NCBI GenBank assembly: GCA_014377395.1
Contig: JACMPS010000002.1
Location: forward strand, 1-8,652
Length of the DNA: 8,652 bases
Reading direction: 5' to 3'
Source of the DNA: Chthonomonadaceae bacterium
GTDB taxonomy: Bacteria; Armatimonadota; Chthonomonadetes; Chthonomonadales; Chthonomonadaceae
Shown here piece by piece: positions 1 to 6,236 of the stretch. The stretch's first letter is position 1; each line of letters begins with the position of its first letter. The position numbers were made by a program, and so were the translations under genes. The notes beneath the pieces are model-generated. The model did not search any database and was not told where the DNA came from. It saw only the letters and a program-made list of their open reading frames with translations.

Positions 1-22
1 TAGAAACATAGGTTTGGGACAT
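1..22 (-). CDS. 5' end of a gene at the window edge, possibly an HNH endonuclease (partial)
   Basis: On the minus strand an ATG at 22-20 opens a frame reading MSQTYVS before the window ends. It lies 5 nt after the TAA (28-30) that closes the extended frame of the preceding small gene, which is typical operon spacing. No Shine-Dalgarno sequence is visible upstream, so translation may depend on coupling to the preceding gene. From memory, the preceding small protein family is often followed by an HNH endonuclease whose first residues resemble M-S-x-x-Y-[IV]-S, and this start matches that. Only seven codons are visible, so both the gene and the HNH assignment are inferences from context. No catalytic motif can be seen here. 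Confidence 0.4.
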
Positions 23-27
23 GACGA

Positions 28-411
28 TTACGGCAGAAGAATTTGCAGTTGTTGAGTGATTTCCGAAAGAGTGAGACCACGCCGTTCCGCGAGTTCGGCA
101 ATGCTTTGCTAGCGTCGGGCATTGGTGAGTTCAACGGCGTCAATCAGCGTACAGAGCGTTGCCCTCTCCGCCGTACTCAATTCACTTTGTTTCTGCACGA
201 CAAGCAGAATGTCGCGTTCTCGGCGAGCCTCAGGGGCAAGAGGAGCGTTGATGATTTTAAGAAGTTCGGCATCGGTTTCGGGCAGAACATCGCTGCGTAA
301 ATGCCGTTGCGCTGTTTCCATCAGGAGAGTCGGAATACCTTTGTCCTGCATTTGCGCCACCCGACTGAGTTGCGCTTCCATATCAGGCGTGAGTTCCAAA
401 GTGATCGTCAT
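28..411 (-). pseudogene. Small antitoxin-like protein gene interrupted by an in-frame TAG
   Basis: The start is the ATG at 411-409 (MTITLELTPDMEAQL). Purine-rich AGGA and AAGGA lie 5 and 10 nt upstream, so this start is preferred over a longer frame beginning at 474. Reading stops at TAG (109-111) after 100 residues ending VELTNARR. The same frame then continues for 26 sense codons, beginning Q-S-IAELAERRGLTLSEITQQL and ending QILLP before TAA at 28-30. The continuation has the helical, Leu/Glu/Arg-rich character of the rest, and related proteins as I recall them end in a similar ARR-x-x-x-x-AELA-x-x-RG-x-x-L-x-E-[IL] segment. The N-terminus looks like a beta strand followed by helices, as in ribbon-helix-helix-type antitoxins, but the function is unknown. 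The full-length product would be 127 residues. The TAG may be a true nonsense mutation, a sequencing error or, less likely, a readthrough site. It would weaken coupling to the gene starting at 22. Confidence 0.65.
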
Positions 412-441
412 TGCGTTCCTTTCCTTCTTGCTTTCTCTCGA

Positions 442-447
442 GTTATA
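442..447 (-). promoter_or_regulatory. Weak candidate -10 box (TATAAC) for the small antitoxin-like gene
   Basis: On the minus strand TATAAC lies about 30 nt upstream of the ATG at 411, a sensible distance for a short leader. No good -35 hexamer lies 16-18 nt further upstream; the nearest T-rich match, TTGGGG, is about 21 nt away. This is a guess from position and composition only. Confidence 0.2.
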
Positions 448-520
448 CCCTATCCCCGCCGGACGATTCCCCAAACTACCGGGTTGCGCCCTGCCGCTTC
501 CTTATCCCCACTCACCATAG

Positions 521-560
521 AAAATACCTGATCTTGCGTAGGTACGCAAGATCAGGTATT
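521..560 (-). terminator. Perfect 18-bp inverted repeat, probable terminator of the subtilase gene
   Basis: Two 18-nt arms, AATACCTGATCTTGCGTA (523-540) and its exact reverse complement (543-560), are separated by 2 nt. Read on the minus strand, the hairpin is followed at once by TTTT (524-521), which fits an intrinsic terminator about 100 nt after the subtilase stop. On the plus strand the following bases (GCTTCGCCC) are not T-rich, so it would act in one direction. The arms are unusually long and exact for a terminator, so it may instead be, or derive from, a dispersed palindromic repeat. Positions 561-661, between this and the subtilase stop, hold nothing else I can identify. Confidence 0.6.
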
Positions 561-661
561 GCTTCGCCCTAACTCACCAGTATTCAGTAGATCCTTTTTA
601 GACACGGGGAAGACGAGATTTATTCGATCTGTAAAGGAGCGCGTCACCTGAATTTCTCGTT

Positions 662-3600
662 CTAGTCGTCTCCAAATGCGTTGTAGTTCTGAAGCATGGA
701 CGAGAGATCGCCAAAGTCTATGCCGCCGTCGAAATTGAGGTCGCACCTTTCATCGTAAAGCGCATCGCCTTCGAGTGCGTTGTAAACCTGAAGCAACTGA
801 GAGAGATCACCGAAATCAACTGCGTTGTCTCCATTAATATCGCCTGTCAACAGCGTCGCATTCGCATTCGTGACATTGCCACCCGTTGCGTCCACATTGA
901 TTACCTTCGCCAGCCAGCGATCCCCTTTGATCCAGACACGATAACTTTTTGTGGGAAGATCAGGGACGGTAAACGAATCGTCACTTCGAAGTGTGCGATT
1001 AATCGTCAGAGAGGGCGAACCGTCAACAGGGCGAAAAATCATCGTCACAGAGCGGTTTTTATGAGTGGCACCCTGGAGCGTTACGGTTCCCGACACGGTT
1101 GCGGCAGTCCCCGGCGTCACACTGATTGTCACGGTTTTCGCGATTCCGGCAAGGGTCGCGGTAATCGTCGTCGTTATGTTTTGTGAGGTAGTAGGTGCGG
1201 TAATTGCAAAAGCAACGAAGTGAGGAGTCGAAGGGACGTTGCTTCCCCCCGGTATCGTTACCTGCACAGGAAAATTAAGCGGCGGGGTCCCGAACTGTCC
1301 GGTAGAGCCACGCAGTTCTACGGTGACATCATCCGGGGGAACCTCACGGAAAGTGATTTTCCCGGTGATCAGTCCGCCTCCTGCAATCGTATTCGGGGTC
1401 ACAGTGAAAGTTTGCATTAAGGGCGCATACATGACGATGCTGGTTCCGCTTGTGTTGCCGTCTGGACTTGTCGCTTTCACGATCTCATAGAGTGAGCCGC
1501 CGGGTGAAGTGGGAGCTGTCAGTACGCCTGTCGCGGAGATACGCCCCCCGTTATTGAGCGGCAAAGACCAGAAGACTTGATTGCTCGGTAGCCCGGTGAC
1601 GGTTGCGGTGAAGGTCTGTGTGCGCCCATAAATCACGCTGATGTTTTGAGGATTGATCTGGATAGCGGAAGGCAGTTTCTTCAACTCGATGCCGCTCACG
1701 TCGCATCCCGCTTTTACCGTGATATTCTGAGTAATCGTCGTTCCGTTCACCGAGGTAATCAATTGATGACTTCCAGGCGTGATATTGAAAATGTGAAAAA
1801 CGCCGTCCTGAGTCGTGGTGGCGGAACTTAATCCGGGCGAAGTCGAGTCAATATAGACTTCGTTGCCGGGAACAATCGTCGTGCCGTTTAGCACAATACC
1901 CACCACGCCCCCAACGGTTGCATTACGACGATTTTGTTCCAGTAGTGTGGCGGCGGCATTGATTCGCCCCCACCCTGCCGTGAGATCGAATCCGCCGTCG
2001 GCACGTCCTTGCACATTGTCCGCACCTCGCTCAATGGCTTGCAAAATTCGCAGGGGTCCGCCGGGTGTCGCCTGAGTGATATTGTTTTTTGCGCAGTAAA
2101 GTGCCGCCAGACCTGTAACCAGGGGAGCCGCGAAAGAAGTTCCGGGAATTGAGCCGTAGTTCAGCCCATAAAATCCCTGTGCGGCATACGAGCCGAATGC
2201 CGGGTCTAAAGGATCGGAAAGCGGAACCGTATGTGTGGGGGACGTTGTATAGATGAGCGGATATTCCGGCACGGTTCCCGAAGCATAGCCTGAACCCGTC
2301 ACAAGTGCGTCCCAGAGTTCATCGGATTGATTGGGAGCCTCATTCGCAAAGGGGGTCACATCTCCACCGGGAGCCAGCACGCTCAGGCTTTGCCCGAGAT
2401 TGGTGTAGGAAGTAAGGGCTTCCCCGAAAAGTGTTCCGGTATAGTGATGGCCGTTGTAGGTGAAATCGCTTCCTGCATAAGTAGTGGCCCCTACCGCCAG
2501 CACCCGATTATAGGAGGCGGGATAACGACGAATCAAAGCGGCTCCTGCATCGGTTGCAGAGCCGTCATTTCCCATTGCGGCAATGACGAGTGCATTATGG
2601 CTCCAGGCATAATCTACGGCGTCCTGTCCTGCCCGTGAGTAACCGTTGTCTGTGCGTGCCGAGATATTGATCAGAACGCAGCCCGCATCGGTTGCATAAA
2701 TAATCCCCCGCAACAAATCCGAGTCTTGCCCGTCCCCGTTTGCCCCATAAATGCGAACTGGAACGATCCGTGCCGGAAAGCCAAGCCCCGGAATCCCCAT
2801 TCCATTGTTGGGAGAAGCGGCAATCACACCCGCTACGCTCGTTCCATGCCCGAAAACATCATCCGCAAGGGTGGGATCGGTACTTGTCTCGCCATTATAG
2901 ACACTTCGTGCAAGATTGGTCTGGATATTCCCGCCTGCCCCTGCGTCGGTAGAGGCTCCCCCCGCTCCCTTAAAACCGGGATGACTCATGTCTAATCCCG
3001 TGTCAAGAACCGCAACGAGAGGCTTTCGTGAGACGGGGAGAGAAATGCGTTGTGCGGCGGTTGGGTAGTAGCCGGGATAGTTTTCCCATGCAGGAAGTGC
3101 ATCAACCATTTCCAAGTGCCATGAATAGTTCCACCCCCCGGAGTCATAATTACGAGCGGGTACGAATGTATCGGAGAGAATGGCATTGAGGATATTGGCG
3201 AAGCAATACTCATCAGCGGGAACGCCCCATTTCGGGTTTGTAGGAGGACCCAGCAATCGCAATTTTTGATCGAGTATTGCGTCTTCGACTTCGGGCATCA
3301 GACGTGCTGCTTCTCTTATGTTTTCAACGACATTGGAGGAGGGAACTCTGAAAATGTGCCACCCGATCTGCTCAATGGAACGCAAAAAGGTCAAAGGTTT
3401 AGGAGAATCAACTTGTTTGTGAGCAAGAGCAAAGCCGCTTTTTTTTCCGACTGCGTCTTTATTCGGAGTTGACACGGAAACAACTCCTATTCGCGGAAAC
3501 AGGCGATTTACTCTTTCGGCAAATTGTTCCGGCGCGATTTCATGTCCCGGACGAAACTTCACCATAATCTGACGTGTCGGCAGAGAGGAGGTCTGTGGCG

Positions 3601-3742
3601 GAAACAGTGCAATCGAGCGCGAAGAAACTTTAAGGCGAGGACGAACTGATCTGGCATAAGGAGCCTGTGTTTCTCCCGGCGTCATCAAAGCCAGAAGCGA
3701 GAGAGAAGCGATCCAACGAAAGTGAGCGAGTGGGAATTTCAT
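662..3742 (-). CDS. Secreted subtilisin-like (S8) serine protease with Ig-like domains and a dockerin-like C-terminus
   Basis: This 1026-residue protein is predicted to be an exported endopeptidase. The ATG at 3742 follows GGAGG (3751-3755) with 8-nt spacing and opens a signal peptide (about residues 1-27). Residues 55-160 resemble an I9-type propeptide. The catalytic domain spans about 205-605 with all key residues: Asp247 in VLDTGLD, His299 in GHGTSVAGV, oxyanion Asn392 in AAMGNDG, and Ser536 in GTSFAAP. The His-Ser spacing (237 residues) is about 80 longer than in subtilisin, mostly because of an insert at about 455-530. Then come a carboxypeptidase-regulatory-like fold (610-690), Ig-like segments (about 692-775 and 776-876), another beta domain (880-960), and a dockerin-like pair of calcium loops starting at Asp968 and Asp1001. 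The stop is TAG. It is the next minus-strand gene after the beta-helix gene, across a 127-bp gap with a terminator, so it is probably transcribed separately. Protease activity is well supported; the substrate and the binding partner of the dockerin are unknown. Confidence 0.93.
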   Translation of the reverse strand: MKFPLAHFRWIASLSLLALMTPGETQAPYARSVRPRLKVSSRSIALFPPQTSSLPTRQIMVKFRPGHEIAPEQFAERVNRLFPRIGVVSVSTPNKDAVGKKSGFALAHKQVDSPKPLTFLRSIEQIGWHIFRVPSSNVVENIREAARLMPEVEDAILDQKLRLLGPPTNPKWGVPADEYCFANILNAILSDTFVPARNYDSGGWNYSWHLEMVDALPAWENYPGYYPTAAQRISLPVSRKPLVAVLDTGLDMSHPGFKGAGGASTDAGAGGNIQTNLARSVYNGETSTDPTLADDVFGHGTSVAGVIAASPNNGMGIPGLGFPARIVPVRIYGANGDGQDSDLLRGIIYATDAGCVLINISARTDNGYSRAGQDAVDYAWSHNALVIAAMGNDGSATDAGAALIRRYPASYNRVLAVGATTYAGSDFTYNGHHYTGTLFGEALTSYTNLGQSLSVLAPGGDVTPFANEAPNQSDELWDALVTGSGYASGTVPEYPLIYTTSPTHTVPLSDPLDPAFGSYAAQGFYGLNYGSIPGTSFAAPLVTGLAALYCAKNNITQATPGGPLRILQAIERGADNVQGRADGGFDLTAGWGRINAAATLLEQNRRNATVGGVVGIVLNGTTIVPGNEVYIDSTSPGLSSATTTQDGVFHIFNITPGSHQLITSVNGTTITQNITVKAGCDVSGIELKKLPSAIQINPQNISVIYGRTQTFTATVTGLPSNQVFWSLPLNNGGRISATGVLTAPTSPGGSLYEIVKATSPDGNTSGTSIVMYAPLMQTFTVTPNTIAGGGLITGKITFREVPPDDVTVELRGSTGQFGTPPLNFPVQVTIPGGSNVPSTPHFVAFAITAPTTSQNITTTITATLAGIAKTVTISVTPGTAATVSGTVTLQGATHKNRSVTMIFRPVDGSPSLTINRTLRSDDSFTVPDLPTKSYRVWIKGDRWLAKVINVDATGGNVTNANATLLTGDINGDNAVDFGDLSQLLQVYNALEGDALYDERCDLNFDGGIDFGDLSSMLQNYNAFGDD

Positions 3743-3795
3743 ACAAAGAACCTCCGAAAAGAAAGGAAAAAGGGATGCCCTGAGCAACAAAGAAG

Positions 3796-3801
3796 CCTCC
3801 T
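3796..3801 (-). promoter_or_regulatory. Second Shine-Dalgarno-like AGGAGG upstream of the subtilase gene
   Basis: AGGAGG lies 5 nt before a TTG (3790) that is in frame with the subtilase and would add 16 residues (MLLRASLFPFFSEVLC). The ATG at 3742 has its own GGAGG and gives a conventional signal peptide, so the downstream start is preferred. The upstream site may be fortuitous or give a minor longer form. Confidence 0.35.
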
Positions 3802-3802
3802 G

Positions 3803-3839
3803 ATAAAAATGAATGTTTCGCTTTTTAGGGCGAACATTC
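3803..3839 (-). terminator. Intrinsic terminator after the beta-helix gene
   Basis: On the minus strand GAATGTTCGC (3839-3830) pairs with GCGAAACATTC (3821-3811) with one bulged base and an 8-nt loop. The stem is followed by ATTTTTATC. It lies about 30 nt past the TAA of the beta-helix gene and before the start of the subtilase gene, so it should uncouple the two. Confidence 0.65.
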
Positions 3840-3869
3840 CTGCGAAATTGTTCCCGACACTTTCACGGA

Positions 3870-6161
3870 TTACGGCAAAACGGTAATGATCGTGCGGTAC
3901 AGGTTATCGTCTAAAAACTTAACCCCCCTCGCAACGAGACCCACGCGAAACTCGATTTCTCCGGGCGTCATTAACCGAGTTTTCGCGTTCACCGTCGTTG
4001 TCTCTCCTGCTCTAAGCCGCGCTTTCTCAAATCCGAACATCCAGGGCCAGGAACCTGAACTACGCCCTGCGGGTTTGTCCGAAGTCACCCGCAAATGGAG
4101 TGTACCCGGCAACTCTCGCACTCCTACCTCGTCGTAGATCTGTTTCTCCTCATACATGAAGTCAGGTTTCGGGGTGGGCATCAGGTCAACCGCATACGAA
4201 AGGTTGTTTTTCACTCGCATTTTCACAGGCAAAACATCGCCGACGTGCAATCGTTCCGGGCTAAACTCCGCACTGATGATGTGCGGTTGTTGCGCTTGCT
4301 GAAGTTCGACGGTAAGCAAAACCGGGGCGGTCTGCGCTCGTTTCGCGCCTTCGCCACGTTCCCACATCAGGTTCATCCGCGTAGATGTGAGTAGACCCGC
4401 AGGCAATTTCAGGATCATACGGGCGTCAGTTGCCTCCAGAAGTTCTGCAGGCTTCCCATTCAGTAAAATACGCCCGCCGTCCAAATTCTCTCCGATAACG
4501 GTCACTTTGTCGTTCGGTTCCGCCGGATTAGGAGAAACCGCATCAATGCGCGGTAGTTTACGGTCCCACAAGATTTTCAGAAAGATCGGTTCGCTAAAGG
4601 CAACGCCTCCAAAGGATCGGAGTTCGCAAATACTCTGTGAAGGACGATCCCAGAACTCTTCCGGTAACCGGAAGGTGACGCGGCTTCCGCTTACTCCGGT
4701 TGTCCAAACGGGAGTTCCGTCCAGTTCGATAACAGGCGGCACGCGATCTCCCGGAGCGCGGGGAACGTAGATTGTCACGAAGGAACCGGGCTTTGCGGAG
4801 ATTTGTTTCGAGCCGGGAAGTTTGAACACAGGGCGGCGTTCGTCGTCCGCAAGGCGAGTAATCGTGTTGAATTCTTCTCCCTTTGAGGTGGCATCGGAAA
4901 GGAACATCACTCCTTTTCCCTTTTGTGCGGGAAGCGAAATGTTTTTCTCGAATTTTGCATCCGTCCCTTTGAGCAAAACAGCGGTATTGACGCCGTAGAA
5001 TAGGTTTTCCGTAAAAACATAACCACCACTTCGGGTTTTATCACGTCCGTTCTGGCGTAGATAAATGAGCTGCGTGTCGGGTCGGGGCTTGTCGAAACCA
5101 AACACATTGCCCTCAAACACTCCGTCCTGTCCATTCTCGATTTCTACGGCACGACGCGAACAATTGATGACGGTGTTGTTGCGAACCTGAGTGCGGCGAG
5201 AATAGCCGAGCCACATTCCGTAATTCGAGTTGGAGCAGTTGTTTCCCTCAATAATCGTATCGTCTACAAGATCAACCTCAATGGCGTTGTTCGGGCTGAA
5301 ACTGCAATCGTTATTGCGAAGAATGTTGCGGTTTGAGGCGTTTTTCGGTGGAACCACCGTACCGGGAGCAATCGGTCCCTCGTTGGCGCGAATAAAGATT
5401 GCGTCGCCGCCAAAGCGGAGATCGTTTCCTTCGATCAAATTCTCGTTGGAGTTGTGATCAATCGCCACCGCTTGAGCATCATAAGTTTGCCAGCCGGTCA
5501 AAGCCTGAAACAGCGTTCCCGCGCCTGTGGTACACCAGATCGCCTTATTGTTCTTAAAGGTGTTGTTGGAAGATGCCCAGAAGTGGACGCCCCAGTTTCC
5601 ATTATAGGAAAAATCTCCGCCTTCGATGACGTTTTCGGAGGAGCGAATTACGTCTATTCCGTCCCACTGATACATCGAGCGGCATTTCTGAATCAAACAT
5701 TTGCTACTGTCTCGTACTAGAATTCCGCCACCCCATTGATCTTCGGGCTTTTCTCCACTCTCATCAATAACGGTTCCCGGCGCGAGTATGCCATTGTAAG
5801 AGGTTGTACAATTGATGAGTTTCACGCCTTCACTTCGCTCAATCACAATCCCCCAGAGGCAATTATAAACGTTTGCATTTTTGATCGTGACGTTTTTCGC
5901 ATCCTTGATCAAAATGCCCGTCCCCTTTTTGTCGCCTCCTTCAAGGGAAGCCCCTGCAAAGTCAACTACGATGTTTTGCCCTGAAATCTGGACACGGTAA
6001 CCGTCTCGTGGAGCGAGATTGTATTCACCGGGAGAGACGCGAAGGGAATGCTCGATCTTGATTGCCGTTTGGAGTTGAAGGGGGGCTTCGCTTTGAGCAA
6101 ACCCGGAAGACGAAAGCGAAAGAGCCAGGGACGAAAGTAAAAGCGCGGATCGACAGCGCAT
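3870..6161 (-). CDS. Secreted right-handed parallel beta-helix (NosD/pectate-lyase-like) protein
   Basis: This is a 763-residue exported protein. The ATG at 6161 follows AGGAGGA (6171-6177) with 9-nt spacing, and residues 1-23 form a signal peptide (basic start, Leu/Ser-rich core, FAQ). Residues about 30-410 carry repeated short beta turns typical of PbH1 repeats: VTIKNANVYNC, NVIEGGDFSYNGNWGVHFW, NLIEGNDLRFGGDAIFI, TIIEGNNCSNSNYGMWL, TQVRNNTVINCSRRAVEI. Asn and Gly stacks mark the coils. A linker with beta structure follows (about 440-530), then an IPT/TIG-like Ig domain (about 536-617: AVSPNPAEPNDKVTVIGENL, ILLNGKPAELL) and a final CARDB-like Ig domain (about 626-763). Proteins of this fold bind or cleave polysaccharides, but I cannot point to a specific catalytic set, so the activity and ligand are open. 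A hairpin terminator follows the TAA. It is transcribed divergently from hyuB, 75 bp away. Confidence 0.85.
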   Translation of the reverse strand: MRCRSALLLSSLALSLSSSGFAQSEAPLQLQTAIKIEHSLRVSPGEYNLAPRDGYRVQISGQNIVVDFAGASLEGGDKKGTGILIKDAKNVTIKNANVYNCLWGIVIERSEGVKLINCTTSYNGILAPGTVIDESGEKPEDQWGGGILVRDSSKCLIQKCRSMYQWDGIDVIRSSENVIEGGDFSYNGNWGVHFWASSNNTFKNNKAIWCTTGAGTLFQALTGWQTYDAQAVAIDHNSNENLIEGNDLRFGGDAIFIRANEGPIAPGTVVPPKNASNRNILRNNDCSFSPNNAIEVDLVDDTIIEGNNCSNSNYGMWLGYSRRTQVRNNTVINCSRRAVEIENGQDGVFEGNVFGFDKPRPDTQLIYLRQNGRDKTRSGGYVFTENLFYGVNTAVLLKGTDAKFEKNISLPAQKGKGVMFLSDATSKGEEFNTITRLADDERRPVFKLPGSKQISAKPGSFVTIYVPRAPGDRVPPVIELDGTPVWTTGVSGSRVTFRLPEEFWDRPSQSICELRSFGGVAFSEPIFLKILWDRKLPRIDAVSPNPAEPNDKVTVIGENLDGGRILLNGKPAELLEATDARMILKLPAGLLTSTRMNLMWERGEGAKRAQTAPVLLTVELQQAQQPHIISAEFSPERLHVGDVLPVKMRVKNNLSYAVDLMPTPKPDFMYEEKQIYDEVGVRELPGTLHLRVTSDKPAGRSSGSWPWMFGFEKARLRAGETTTVNAKTRLMTPGEIEFRVGLVARGVKFLDDNLYRTIITVLP

Positions 6162-6236
6162 AAAAGGTGATCCTCCTGATTTTTGGGATACAATTTAAGA
6201 ACAACTCATGTTGTAGAAAGTGAATCTGCAATTTTT
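6162..6236. promoter_or_regulatory. Divergent promoter region between the beta-helix gene and hyuB
   Basis: This 75-bp gap must hold both start signals. On the plus strand TACAAT (6189-6194) is a plausible -10 box for hyuB, but no convincing -35 hexamer precedes it. Just downstream, ACAAC-TCAT-GTTGT (6201-6214) is an inverted repeat with 5-bp arms, placed near where transcription would begin, so it could be a small operator. The minus-strand Shine-Dalgarno AGGAGGA of the beta-helix gene is at 6171-6177. No clear minus-strand promoter could be assigned. Confidence 0.4.

Noticed and set aside
109..111. Genome-wide reassignment of TAG as a sense codon
   Set aside because: The subtilase gene ends in TAG exactly after its dockerin-like tail, with only five codons before a TGA, so TAG appears to be a normal stop here.
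122..520. Plus-strand open frame of 132 codons
   Set aside because: It is antisense to the small antitoxin-like gene, whose minus-strand frame has a better start, a Shine-Dalgarno sequence and family-like sequence; the plus frame is Ser/Arg/Cys-rich and low in protein-like character.
4387..4770. Plus-strand open frame of 127 codons within the beta-helix gene, and similar frames at 4095-4394 and 2327-2638
   Set aside because: They lie wholly inside longer, well-supported minus-strand genes and show no recognisable protein features.
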